Shown here in pieces: positions 1 through 7,360 of a stretch of 20,195 bases of DNA. The translations under genes were made by a program, and so were the position numbers. The DNA is from Candidatus Neomicrothrix sp. UBA4542. Its GTDB lineage: Bacteria; Actinomycetota; Acidimicrobiia; Acidimicrobiales; Poriferisodalaceae. Position 1 is the first letter of the stretch. The number at the start of each line of letters is the position of its first letter. Location: contig DGLO01000103.1 in assembly GCA_002388005.1 (NCBI GenBank), positions 40,206-60,400 on the forward strand. Reading direction: 5' to 3'. Under the pieces are notes generated by a model. That model was not told where the DNA came from and did no database searches. It was given only the letters and a program-made list of their open reading frames with translations.

Positions 1-104
1 TCGGGAAGCTCGGGAATGGAGGTTTCCACGGCAGGAATAGACCCCTCATTTTCAAGTTGCGTCGCCAATACTTGAAAAACTTTGGCTTCGTCCTCAGCCG
101 TCAT
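1..104 (-). CDS. scpB: Probable segregation and condensation protein B, N-terminal fragment (partial)
   Basis: An open frame starts at the ATG at 104-102 and runs off the left edge, giving 34 codons beginning MTAEDEAKVFQ. Its start overlaps the scpA stop by 11 nt, the compact arrangement usual for scpA-scpB. ScpB is the winged-helix partner that binds the ScpA kleisin in the SMC condensin complex. The visible residues are an acidic N-terminal stretch that does not reach the conserved winged-helix core, so the call rests on position after scpA rather than on a recognised domain. It could be another short gene placed after scpA. Confidence 0.5.
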   Translation of the reverse strand, partial: MTAEDEAKVFQVLATQLENEGSIPAVETSIPELP

Positions 105-903
105 AGGACACACCACCTGTGGGCAGCAGTACTTCGGTTTCGTCGCCCGTCCATACCAAGGTGATGTCTCCAAATCGTTCCGATTGATCTAACTCGACAT
201 GGCCCTGTTTATATAGCTCAAGGACAGCCAAGAACGTGACAACTACCTGTAGTCGATCAACTAAATCGGCAGTCAGTTGCCGGAAACTCGTTTTGCCCAG
301 TTTCGGAAGTTCATCTATCAACTCGAACATCGCATCAGTCACTGACGCAGTGATGGGAGCGATATGTTCAACCTCGACACGATCAGGAGGTTGCGACTCC
401 ATCACTCTAGAAAAGGTGTCAGAGAGGTCTTGAACCGATAGGCCTTTGAGGAGGTCTGGAGCCAGCGACAGGTACCTTTCATCTGGTCCGGCAGACCGGG
501 GGTAGCTGAACGACGCCACGTGGGTCATTTGTCGGATTGCTACCGCGGCGCTCTTGAAGGTTTTGCACTCTAAGAGGCGGGCAAGCAGCAGGTCTCGCTC
601 CTCCCAGGTGCCGAGTTCGTCGTCAAGGGCGCCGTCGACTTCGTCAGGAAGCAGTCGCCGAGTTTTCAATTCAACCAGAGTTGCTGCTATCAAAAGAAAC
701 TCGGTCGCTAGCTCAAGGTCGATGCCGCCCTCGGCGGCATTCTCATCCTCTCCTACCGTAACAATTCGGTCCATTTCTGCCAGGTAGGCGTCAACGATGT
801 GACTTAAGGACACTTCATAGATATCGACCTCTTGTTGAAGAATGAGTCGCAAGAGAAGGTCGAAAGGGCCCTCAAAAACCTCGGTCTGTACCTCGTAGGG
901 CAT
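94..903 (-). CDS. scpA: Segregation and condensation protein A (kleisin)
   Basis: 269 aa. ScpA is the kleisin that bridges the SMC heads and, with ScpB, forms the cytoplasmic condensin that organises and segregates the chromosome. The N-terminal block EVFEGPFDLLLRLILQQEVD (about residues 9-28), followed by IYEVSLSHIVDAYL, is the family hallmark. The C-terminal winged-helix region (about 190-269) includes a VTFLAVLELYKQGHVELDQ segment. Length is normal for the family. The ATG at 903 is chosen because the hallmark starts nine residues in. There is no well-spaced ribosome binding site, but a -10-like hexamer lies 7 nt upstream, which suggests a leaderless message. In M. tuberculosis a parA gene precedes scpA; here the upstream neighbour is the divergent trpS. 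Confidence 0.95.
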   Translation of the reverse strand: MPYEVQTEVFEGPFDLLLRLILQQEVDIYEVSLSHIVDAYLAEMDRIVTVGEDENAAEGGIDLELATEFLLIAATLVELKTRRLLPDEVDGALDDELGTWEERDLLLARLLECKTFKSAAVAIRQMTHVASFSYPRSAGPDERYLSLAPDLLKGLSVQDLSDTFSRVMESQPPDRVEVEHIAPITASVTDAMFELIDELPKLGKTSFRQLTADLVDRLQVVVTFLAVLELYKQGHVELDQSERFGDITLVWTGDETEVLLPTGGVSYDG

Positions 904-909
904 TTCCTA

Positions 910-939
910 AAGATAGCGGAGCAAATCACATCGATGTAA
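910..939 (-). promoter_or_regulatory. Candidate scpA promoter giving a leaderless mRNA
   Basis: On the minus strand there is a TTACAT hexamer (939-934), an 18-nt spacer, and TATCTT (915-910). Six nucleotides separate TATCTT from the A of the scpA ATG at 903, so transcription would be expected to begin at or next to the start codon. Leaderless messages with a TANNNT box in this position are common in Actinobacteria. Each hexamer matches the sigma-70 consensus at about four of six positions. This is inference from sequence only. Confidence 0.4.
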
Positions 940-1029
940 CACGCTTGGTGAGTCTTTTGACGCACTTCCGGGCATCTTCGCGGCTTCTTCGGATGGTTTG
1001 CGGTGATCGCTGCGGTACCGTCAAGTTTC

Positions 1030-2028
1030 ATGACAAGAGTGCTGTCGGGTATTCAACCGACCGGGGACATACACCTCGGTAACTTTCTGGGCGCGCTTCG
1101 CCAATGGGCTATAGACCAACATCTACACGACAGCTTCTACTGCGCAGTTGACCTTCACGCCGTAACCGTCCAGCAAGATCCGGTTGAACTCCGATCAAAG
1201 ACTCTCGAAACAATGGCGACTTTGGTCTCGGTGGGTCTCGATCCTGAGGTGTGCACTCTTTTTGTTCAAAGTCACGTCCCCTACCACACAGAACTGTCGT
1301 GGCTTCTCGAGTGCACTGTCTCTTTCGGAGAGCTACGTCGGATGACTCAGTTCAAAGACAAATCGGCGAAACAAGGCGACGGAGGCCAGGAGCACGTGTC
1401 CGCCGGGTTGTTCACTTACCCGGCGTTAATGGCGGCCGACATTCTCATATACGACGCCGATCGGGTTCCCGTGGGCGATGATCAGCGTCAACACCTGGAG
1501 TTGACACGCGATGTCGCTGAGCGGTTCAACTCTCGCTACGGGCAGACATTCGTGTTACCCGAGGCTGCAATTCCCAAGATCGCCGCCAGGGTAATGGACC
1601 TTCAAGAACCGACCAACAAGATGTCTAAGTCCTCGGAGTCCCCCATGGGCACGGTCGGCATTTTCGAGGACACTAACTCCATCGCCAAAAAGTTTAAAAG
1701 AGCCATCACCGACTCCGAAAATCAAGTCCGCTTCGACTTTGACGCGAAGCCAGGCGTCTCAAATTTACTATCGATACTGGGTGCCGCCACTGACCGTGAT
1801 CCCGCGTCGCTCGCCGATGAATACGACCAGTACGGTCCCTTGAAGAACGACACCGCTGAGGCCATCATCGACGCTCTCGAACCTGTTCAGAATCGACGAG
1901 CGGAACTTCTCGCTGACCCTGCAGAGCTCGACCGGATCATTGCTCGCGGAGCGGAGAAGGCATCTGAAGTCGCCGCGATAACTGTTCAACGGGCCAAGGA
2001 CGCTATGGGGTTTCTTCCTGGGGGGTGA
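1030..2028 (+). CDS. trpS: Tryptophanyl-tRNA synthetase
   Basis: 332 aa from the ATG at 1030. This class I aminoacyl-tRNA synthetase charges tRNA-Trp with tryptophan using ATP. The HIGH-type motif is HLGN at residues 15-18, within VLSGIQPTGDIHLGN. The KMSKS loop is intact at residues 197-201 (NKMSKSSES). TrpS usually begins a few residues before the VLSGIQPTG block, so the ATG at 1030 is preferred over the in-frame GTG at 1003, which would add nine residues; neither has a strong ribosome binding site. A TANNNT box (1016-1021) sits 8 nt before the ATG, so this gene may also be leaderless. It is the only plus-strand gene in the window, divergent from scpA and convergent with the unknown gene at 2047-2685. 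Confidence 0.95.
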   Translation: MTRVLSGIQPTGDIHLGNFLGALRQWAIDQHLHDSFYCAVDLHAVTVQQDPVELRSKTLETMATLVSVGLDPEVCTLFVQSHVPYHTELSWLLECTVSFGELRRMTQFKDKSAKQGDGGQEHVSAGLFTYPALMAADILIYDADRVPVGDDQRQHLELTRDVAERFNSRYGQTFVLPEAAIPKIAARVMDLQEPTNKMSKSSESPMGTVGIFEDTNSIAKKFKRAITDSENQVRFDFDAKPGVSNLLSILGAATDRDPASLADEYDQYGPLKNDTAEAIIDALEPVQNRRAELLADPAELDRIIARGAEKASEVAAITVQRAKDAMGFLPGG

Positions 2029-2039
2029 TTTGTGACCCC
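2022..2039 (+). terminator. Weak hairpin at the trpS stop codon
   Basis: GGGGT (2022-2026) and ACCCC (2035-2039) can form a 5-bp GC-rich stem with an 8-nt loop, overlapping the trpS stop codon in the short gap between convergent genes. There is no T tract after it on either strand, so an intrinsic terminator is only weakly supported. Confidence 0.25.
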
Positions 2040-2046
2040 GGAGAAG

Positions 2047-2685
2047 TCAGAACTGCTCTCTTCCTTCGTCGCTGATTTTGCCGCCGCGAAAGACTGACAC
2101 CTGAGGAATATTGGAAGTGACCTCACCAGATCGCCATCTTCTAAAACCGAAGACAAAGATCGCTGCTCCTACCACAGTTACTATCGTTGCGGCTTCGGTA
2201 GCGACTCCAGCTAAGCCCGAGCCGAGAAAAATAACTGCTACGCCACCGGCCATCGTTCGTACATGTCGATTCGACAACTTCAAAGGTCGACGTCTTCGCT
2301 GGTTTCGTTCCTCAATAGTCTCAACACGGCCGTTTTGTAGACGGTAGGTCAGTAAAGCCTGCTCTTCAGCTGTTAGGTCGAGCGCCATCTGCGCGACTGC
2401 GTGGTCTTCTGCTGCGCGGACGGCAGTCTCTATATCTTGTGGCGCCGGAACACTTTTCGCTACACGCTCAGCGGCTTCGGGGTCGCGTTCGATGAGCCAA
2501 TCCCGGAAGGGAACCAGAGCTCGATCTATCAATAGCCGCTGTTCTTTCGTAAGTTGTGAACGGGCCTTTTGGCGAGCCCTCGAAGTGTCTTCATCCACCG
2601 ACTGCAATTTGAACGTCCCGACCCGGTCTCCATAGGTCTGGAGGATCACCTCTTTAAGAGCTTGCGTGATCTCGATTGCTTCCAT
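2047..2685 (-). CDS. Unrecognised protein with C-terminal membrane hairpin
   Basis: 212 aa; I do not recognise the family. The start is the ATG at 2685, preceded by GAGGAG with 6-nt spacing. An upstream in-frame ATG at 2748 would overlap the HD-domain gene and is rejected. Residues 1-145 are hydrophilic, highly charged and probably helical. Residues about 146-181 contain two closely spaced hydrophobic stretches (GGVAVIFLGSGLAG and IVTVVGAAIFVFGF) that look like a membrane hairpin. They are preceded by a basic cluster (QRRRRPLK) and followed by FRRWRSGE, then a short polar tail. The gene lies 10 nt downstream of the HD-domain gene stop and is probably co-transcribed with it and xerD. It is convergent with trpS. 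A membrane-anchored cytoplasmic helical protein is all that can be inferred. Confidence 0.8.
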   Translation of the reverse strand: MEAIEITQALKEVILQTYGDRVGTFKLQSVDEDTSRARQKARSQLTKEQRLLIDRALVPFRDWLIERDPEAAERVAKSVPAPQDIETAVRAAEDHAVAQMALDLTAEEQALLTYRLQNGRVETIEERNQRRRRPLKLSNRHVRTMAGGVAVIFLGSGLAGVATEAATIVTVVGAAIFVFGFRRWRSGEVTSNIPQVSVFRGGKISDEGREQF

Positions 2686-2695
2686 GTGTTTCTCC

Positions 2696-3220
2696 TCAAA
2701 CCGCTGCGTGATCTGCCTGTCGCAACACCATTGCCCGCACCCGATCAACGGTCCAGTCTTCAGGCTGGAGATGGTGCTGAGCAGCCCACATCACCACGAA
2801 TTCATCGCTTCCGGCCTTGGCAAGTAAACCCGATCCCGCTACCGGGTATCCAATCAGCGCTGCTAACCGCGAGAACCAGCCATTTCCAGACGTCCACCGA
2901 CCTAGTCGCTTTGCAGTAGCAAAAGGCTTTAGCAAGGCAGCCGAAACTCTGAGTGTCACTCCAGAATCAACCGTCGTCTTGCCGACATCATGTAGAAGAG
3001 CGGCAACGACCGCCGTTTCGTCTTCCGGCAGCTCACTCTGAACGATTTTCGCGACTGCAACCGAATGTGTTTGATCTGAGGAGATCATCGCAGACCAAAG
3101 CGCCATTTCATTCACAGAGAGCTGGCTCGCTACCCAGTTTCGGTCCAATGCACTAGGTGATCTCCGATCAAGCGAGGAAAAGAATCTTCGTACGAGATGA
3201 CGAAAGCGTCTGCTTGGCAC
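2696..3220 (-). CDS. Small HD-domain protein (putative phosphohydrolase)
   Basis: 174 aa from the GTG at 3220, which lies 10 nt after the xerD stop. A longer reading with an upstream ATG at 3379 would run inside xerD in another frame and is rejected. The protein carries an HD metal-binding signature: H52 (THSVAV), then H77-D78 within AALLHDVGK, with later candidate ligands in AAQHH (about 147-150) and QADH (about 168-171). HD proteins are metal-dependent hydrolases of phosphate esters, nucleotides or cyclic dinucleotides, and the substrate cannot be read from this sequence. There is no ribosome binding site beyond a weak GGACAAG. The tight spacing on both sides suggests one unit with xerD and the membrane protein at 2047-2685. 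Confidence 0.75.
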   Translation of the reverse strand: MPSRRFRHLVRRFFSSLDRRSPSALDRNWVASQLSVNEMALWSAMISSDQTHSVAVAKIVQSELPEDETAVVAALLHDVGKTTVDSGVTLRVSAALLKPFATAKRLGRWTSGNGWFSRLAALIGYPVAGSGLLAKAGSDEFVVMWAAQHHLQPEDWTVDRVRAMVLRQADHAAV

Positions 3221-3230
3221 GGTAACGAAG

Positions 3231-4169
3231 CTACTTGTCCAGTATCTGCATCTCAGCGCGGGGATGCGACCGATCGTAGATCTGTCGGATTTCTTCGTCT
3301 CGAAAGGCTGTGTATAGCTGTGTGCTGCTAATCGATCTATGCCCCAAGAGTTCTTGCACGTAACGGATGTCTGCTCCATTCACGAGCATGTGTGTGGCAC
3401 ATGAGTGCCGCAGCACATGGGGCGTAAGTATCTCGCCGAGACCGACGCGTTCGCCATGTCGACGGACAACCATCCACGCTCCTTGACGACTAAGCCGAGA
3501 ACCTCGCTGGTTGAGAAACAATGCGTCCTCTGCCTGGCTCGCACTCGTTCGACGACTCGACAGCGCGTCTCGCCCCAACCCGCTCATCCATTGAGAAACT
3601 GCCGAGTGCGCGGGTCGACCCATAGGGACGATGCGTTCTCGGCGTCCCTTCCCGAAAACCCGTAACAGTTCGCCATCCAAGTCGACGTCGACATCTGAAA
3701 GCCCAACCAATTCGCCTATGCGTAGGCCGCATCCGTAGAGGACTTCCAAAATAGCGCGATCACGATAAGAAGCTGGCTCGTCACCCACCGGCGAAGCGAG
3801 TAAGGATTCGACCTGCTCAAGAGTTAGCGCCTTTGGCAAACCTCGGGGCACAGTCGGTACTTCGACCGAAGCCCCCGGGTCTGTTTGGATCATTTCTTCT
3901 GCCGCCAAGAACCGGAAGAACGAACGAATTGCGACGGTGGCGCGAGCAACGCTGGCAGGAGCTAGGTCTGAGTTTTTTAGATGAGCGACATGGCCCGTGA
4001 TGTCACTTTGTTGAACCGTAGTTAGCTGCTCTCCAGTTATTGAGAGCCAGTCGAGGAACCTAGTGAGGTCCCTCCGATAGCCCGCGATCGTTGATGGCGC
4101 CCTCCCCCGCTCTACGGTCAACCAGTCCAAAAAGTCCTCGAGCTCGACGATCCTCCCAGTCATGTTCAT
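3231..4169 (-). CDS. xerD: Tyrosine recombinase XerD
   Basis: 312 aa. XerD, with XerC, resolves chromosome dimers at dif near the terminus. The N-terminal SAM-like DNA-binding domain covers about residues 8-105 and the catalytic domain about 115-310. All expected catalytic residues are visible: R150 (GCGLRIGEL), K174 (VFGKGRRER), H251 and R254 (HVLRH), H277 (LLGHRSI) and nucleophile Y286 (TQLYT). Length is typical. The start is the ATG at 4169, 4 nt after the Nudix stop; an ATG two codons downstream (4163) is equally possible. The Nudix-xerD adjacency matches Rv1700-Rv1701 of M. tuberculosis, which favours XerD over an integrase, and no att sites or phage genes are present. Confidence 0.93.
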   Translation of the reverse strand: MNMTGRIVELEDFLDWLTVERGRAPSTIAGYRRDLTRFLDWLSITGEQLTTVQQSDITGHVAHLKNSDLAPASVARATVAIRSFFRFLAAEEMIQTDPGASVEVPTVPRGLPKALTLEQVESLLASPVGDEPASYRDRAILEVLYGCGLRIGELVGLSDVDVDLDGELLRVFGKGRRERIVPMGRPAHSAVSQWMSGLGRDALSSRRTSASQAEDALFLNQRGSRLSRQGAWMVVRRHGERVGLGEILTPHVLRHSCATHMLVNGADIRYVQELLGHRSISSTQLYTAFRDEEIRQIYDRSHPRAEMQILDK

Positions 4170-4173
4170 CGGA

Positions 4174-4734
4174 TTACGACATCAACTTTTGTTGCGCAAG
4201 TAGAAGGCCCGCGACGGTTTTGGCATCAGTGATTTCGCCATTCGCGATCATCGCTCCTACTTCAGCCAATGGAACCTCTTCTACAGTCATTGACTCTTCT
4301 TCCGCACCGTCAGCTCGACGTTTGGTCCACGAAAGGCCCCGAGCGAGAAAAATCGATATTGCCTCATCAGTAAAGCCGACAGCAGTCGCCAGCGTCACGA
4401 GGTGTTCGAGGGTCTCCGCCACACAGCCAACTTCTTCTTCTAGTTCGCGGAGTGCTGTGTCAATCTCCGACTCCCCTTCTTTGTCTCTAAGCCCTGCCGG
4501 TAATTCCAAAAGCCACGCGTTTAATGGTGTTCGAAACTGGCGCACAAGCAGGACATGCTGTTCATCATCTGTCAACGCCACGACAGCTACTGCGCCGCGA
4601 TGGCGAATGATGTCTCGTTGAAATTCTTTTCCTGACGCATCCACCCAACTGGTTGCATACAGATCAAAGGCGTATCCGGAGTGAACGAGCCGTTGGTCGA
4701 TCAACGAGAACTCCGGGTCGGATCGGCCGACCAC
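4174..4734 (-). CDS. Nudix hydrolase, ADP-ribose pyrophosphatase type
   Basis: 186 aa from the GTG at 4734, 3 nt after the pyrG stop. Enzymes of this type cleave ADP-ribose to AMP and ribose 5-phosphate. The Nudix box spans about residues 81-103: G81, E88, then R96-E97-L98 and E100-E101, ending at G103. The preceding LLELPAG and the following TAVGFTDEAISIFLARGL are typical of ADP-ribose pyrophosphatases. The spacing between G81 and E88 is one residue longer than the classical box; actinobacterial relatives such as Rv1700 appear to share this, from memory. The position between pyrG and xerD is the same as in mycobacteria. Substrate preference is inferred from family and synteny. Confidence 0.88.
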   Translation of the reverse strand: MVGRSDPEFSLIDQRLVHSGYAFDLYATSWVDASGKEFQRDIIRHRGAVAVVALTDDEQHVLLVRQFRTPLNAWLLELPAGLRDKEGESEIDTALRELEEEVGCVAETLEHLVTLATAVGFTDEAISIFLARGLSWTKRRADGAEEESMTVEEVPLAEVGAMIANGEITDAKTVAGLLLAQQKLMS

Positions 4735-4737
4735 TGT

Positions 4738-6381
4738 TCAATTAGCCGATTCTGTACGCGCTTCGAGGAGCTTCGGGTTCCTTCCTTCTGCCCTAGCAAG
4801 GGCCGCTCCTACTAGACCTCTAAAGAGAGGGGCGGGTCGGTCCGGTCGACTCTTGAATTCCGGATGTGCTTGGGTACCAACCCAGAATGGATGGTCATCG
4901 AGTTCTATGAATTCAACCAGTCGGCCATCGGGCGATAGCCCGCTGCATCGGAGGCCATTTTCCTCCATCGGAATCCGATAATCGTTGTTCACCTCGTAAC
5001 GGTGACGATGACGCTCATAAATCAAGGCTTCTCCATACAGCGCCGCCACCCTGCTGTCATCAAGTAGGCGAGCTGGGTACAGACCTAGACGCATCGTGCC
5101 ACCCTTGTCGGTCACATCGCGTTGAGAATCCATCAAGTCGACCACAGGGTGCGCTGTCGTGGGATCGAACTCTCGACTGTTGGCACCCACCAGGCCAAGC
5201 TCGTTACGGCAGAATTCGGTGACCATCACCTGAAGTCCTAGACACAGACCTAAGCAGGGAACTTCGTTTTCTCGTGCATATTGAGCAGCCGCAATCTTTC
5301 CTTCGATTCCACGTTCTCCAAAGCCACCGGGAATGATCATTCCATCTAGATGTCCGAGCCGGCCGCTTGCTAGGAGACCTTCGACGTCTTCGGCTTGAAT
5401 CCAATCGATTTCTATGTCGGCGCCATGGTGGTAGCCACCATGGCGTAACGCTTCGACTACGGACATGTAGGCGTCGGGAAGGCTCACATATTTCCCGATC
5501 ACCCCTACGCTCACTGTTGAGGTCGCGTCCTCTATACGGTCGACCAGCGCGGACCATGAACCAAGATCCGGTTCTAAGTTCTCTAGGCCTAGGATTTCGC
5601 AGACGTACCGATCAAGGCCTTCGTCGTGCAATATGAGCGGAACTTCGTAGAGATTGGATGCGTCGGGAGCGTTAACGACACCGCGGAGTTCGACGTCACA
5701 TAGGCGAGAAATCTTTTCACGTAACGCTGTGTCGATGGGTTCTTCGCTTCGAAGTACCACCGCGTCTGGTTGAATTCCCCTACTTCGTAATTCGGTAACG
5801 GAATGCTGGGTGGGCTTAGTTTTTTGTTCACCAGAAGGACCAATAAACGGGACCAAAGTTACATGCACGTAGCAGACGTTTCCGCGACCAGCGTCCAGCC
5901 GCATCTGCCGTATCGCCTCAAGAAAGGGCAGGATTTCGATGTCGCCGGCTGTGCCACCTACTTCGGTAATCACGACATCGGTATCGGCAGCGGCGAGTCG
6001 TCGAATCCGGCGTTTGATCTCGTCGGTTATGTGAGGGATTACCTGGACCGTTTTGCCGAGGTAGTCCCCGTGGCGTTCCGCAGCAAGAACAGCTTGATAG
6101 ATCGAACCTGTTGTCGCGTTCGAGTCCTTCGTTAGTGGCTCGTCGATGAAGCGTTCGTAATGTCCGAGATCAAGATCGGTTTCGCCACCATCGTCGGTTA
6201 CAAAGACTTCTCCATGTTCGAACGGGTTCATGGTTCCAGGGTCAACATTGATATACGGGTCGAACTTTTGCATGGTCACCCGAAGTCCTCTTGCTTTCAA
6301 AAGGCGCCCAAGGGAGGATCCCGTTATTCCCTTACCGAGTCCACTCGCAACCCCACCAGTAACGAAGATGTGTTTAGTCAT
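4738..6381 (-). CDS. pyrG: CTP synthase
   Basis: 547 aa. It converts UTP to CTP using ATP and ammonia from glutamine, the last step of pyrimidine nucleotide synthesis. The N-terminal amidoligase domain (about 1-270) has the P-loop region GVASGLGKGITGSSLG (10-25), DPYINVDPGTMNPFEHGEVF and ITEVGGTAGDIE. The C-terminal class I glutamine amidotransferase domain (about 290-535) has nucleophile C380 in PCLGLCLGLQ, and H506 and E508 in AHPEF. The P-loop reads ASGLGKG where many homologues have VSSLGKG. The ATG at 6381 matches the family N-terminus. Nudix and xerD follow within a few bases, so pyrG likely heads that unit. Confidence 0.97.
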   Translation of the reverse strand: MTKHIFVTGGVASGLGKGITGSSLGRLLKARGLRVTMQKFDPYINVDPGTMNPFEHGEVFVTDDGGETDLDLGHYERFIDEPLTKDSNATTGSIYQAVLAAERHGDYLGKTVQVIPHITDEIKRRIRRLAAADTDVVITEVGGTAGDIEILPFLEAIRQMRLDAGRGNVCYVHVTLVPFIGPSGEQKTKPTQHSVTELRSRGIQPDAVVLRSEEPIDTALREKISRLCDVELRGVVNAPDASNLYEVPLILHDEGLDRYVCEILGLENLEPDLGSWSALVDRIEDATSTVSVGVIGKYVSLPDAYMSVVEALRHGGYHHGADIEIDWIQAEDVEGLLASGRLGHLDGMIIPGGFGERGIEGKIAAAQYARENEVPCLGLCLGLQVMVTEFCRNELGLVGANSREFDPTTAHPVVDLMDSQRDVTDKGGTMRLGLYPARLLDDSRVAALYGEALIYERHRHRYEVNNDYRIPMEENGLRCSGLSPDGRLVEFIELDDHPFWVGTQAHPEFKSRPDRPAPLFRGLVGAALARAEGRNPKLLEARTESAN

Positions 6382-6499
6382 GGTTAAAGTTCCGGTCCAC
6401 TGGGAGAGAATTTAGCGGGTGAGTTCGCGAATCGCGTTGACCTTCGGCGACACTTTTGGAGCTAATCAAGATTCCAAATTTCACGAATAGTTGGCCATT
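6382..6499. promoter_or_regulatory. Intergenic region upstream of pyrG with short inverted repeat
   Basis: This 118-nt gap is the longest break inside the protein-coding block between the membrane protein at 6500-7360 and pyrG, so it is the likely place for a pyrG promoter. A TAAATT hexamer (minus strand, 6414-6409) lies about 28 nt before the start codon. A perfect inverted repeat CGCGA-N-TCGCG (6426-6436) would overlap the spacer and -35 region of such a promoter. No good -35 hexamer is visible, so this is tentative. Confidence 0.25.
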
Positions 6500-7360
6500 T
6501 CATTTCCGTCGATGTTGTGCGCCCAAACGATCGAGCCGATCCAAGGCCGGGTTGTGAGCAATCACTTGACTAAAGGATGTTCCCTCGCTCATCAAATTCA
6601 GGGCTGCCAGTACACAGAGAGTTACCCATTGGGCAAGCGAGGAGCCAACCAAGATGGTCGAGAATCCCAACACGGCGCCCGTCGCGTTCACCCCGATGTC
6701 GCCTTGCATGTGGCGTTCCATGAGCTCTGATGGCGCCAACCCCACGCTCGCCCCAACTACTCCTGAGGCCCAAACTAGATGTAACGGCGAATAAGAATCC
6801 CCCCAAATAACAACCGAAACCACAAGAATCACGAACCAGAGGACGGCGACCTTGGATGAGCGGGCGGGTGCTCTGTCGAAAAGATTGAGCAAATTCGCTC
6901 CGAGCGCGACAATCGCCGCGCTGCGAGCGAGACCGACTAAACCATCACTCGCGTCGGCGAGCAACACGGCCCCGAATGAGACCAATATGCCTCCAACAAG
7001 TTTCAGAATGCCTGTAGAGAGAACGCCGTCAGAAATGACTGACCCGAGGTGCCCTCGAAAGCCGCCACCTGTTTCTTCGGCTCGAGTGTCGTCGACCCAA
7101 CCCAACAAGCCAAATGCCGCGACCAGAATCAAAACGGCCACCGCGTGAGTCCCATCTAGCGAATCGCTGAATCCCCAATAAAGATTTCCAATTATTAGGA
7201 TTTCAATGAGAACAATAAACACGCCCGAGACTCCGACTACGAGTCGTCCGCGGTAATTCTCTTTCTCCCATTGAGGTTTTGACAGGGAAAGTCCAAGTCG
7301 TCCCCAGCAAAGTAATGCACCTACAAGTGCCACGAGAAAAGTACCGATCGTGAGGATCAC
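6500..7360 (-). CDS. Divergent MraY/WecA-like polyprenyl-phosphate sugar-1-phosphate transferase
   Basis: 286 aa from a GTG at 7360 whose GTGA overlaps the upstream GT2 stop; GGAAGAGAG precedes it. This is a polytopic membrane protein with about eight hydrophobic segments, for example residues 3-19, 41-61, 74-89, 118-134, 171-187 and 227-255. Three signatures of the polyprenyl-phosphate N-acetylhexosamine-1-phosphate transferase family are retained: the double Asp D90-D91 in GLLGWVDD, NLLNLFD (156-162) followed by a PAR segment, and GDIGVNATGAVLG (220-232). It is shorter than MraY or WecA (usually 320-360 aa) and does not look like the peptidoglycan enzyme. Family membership is inferred from these motifs, and activity and substrate are unknown. 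The context (GT2, steB, steA) points to an envelope glycan or glycolipid made near the division site. Confidence 0.7.
   Translation of the reverse strand: MILTIGTFLVALVGALLCWGRLGLSLSKPQWEKENYRGRLVVGVSGVFIVLIEILIIGNLYWGFSDSLDGTHAVAVLILVAAFGLLGWVDDTRAEETGGGFRGHLGSVISDGVLSTGILKLVGGILVSFGAVLLADASDGLVGLARSAAIVALGANLLNLFDRAPARSSKVAVLWFVILVVSVVIWGDSYSPLHLVWASGVVGASVGLAPSELMERHMQGDIGVNATGAVLGFSTILVGSSLAQWVTLCVLAALNLMSEGTSFSQVIAHNPALDRLDRLGAQHRRK

Noticed and set aside
904..1029. Possible T-box or tryptophan-responsive leader before trpS
   Set aside because: The gap between the divergent starts is too short for a T-box, and no T-box sequence, Trp-rich leader peptide or terminator/antiterminator pair is visible.
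3231..4169. Tyrosine recombinase considered as a phage or island integrase
   Set aside because: It sits in the conserved pyrG-Nudix-xerD order with no tRNA, att repeat or mobile-element genes nearby.
4091..4621. Plus-strand open frame of 176 codons opposite the Nudix gene
   Set aside because: Its Ser/Arg-rich composition is the antisense shadow of the Nudix and xerD coding sequences, and it has no recognisable domain.
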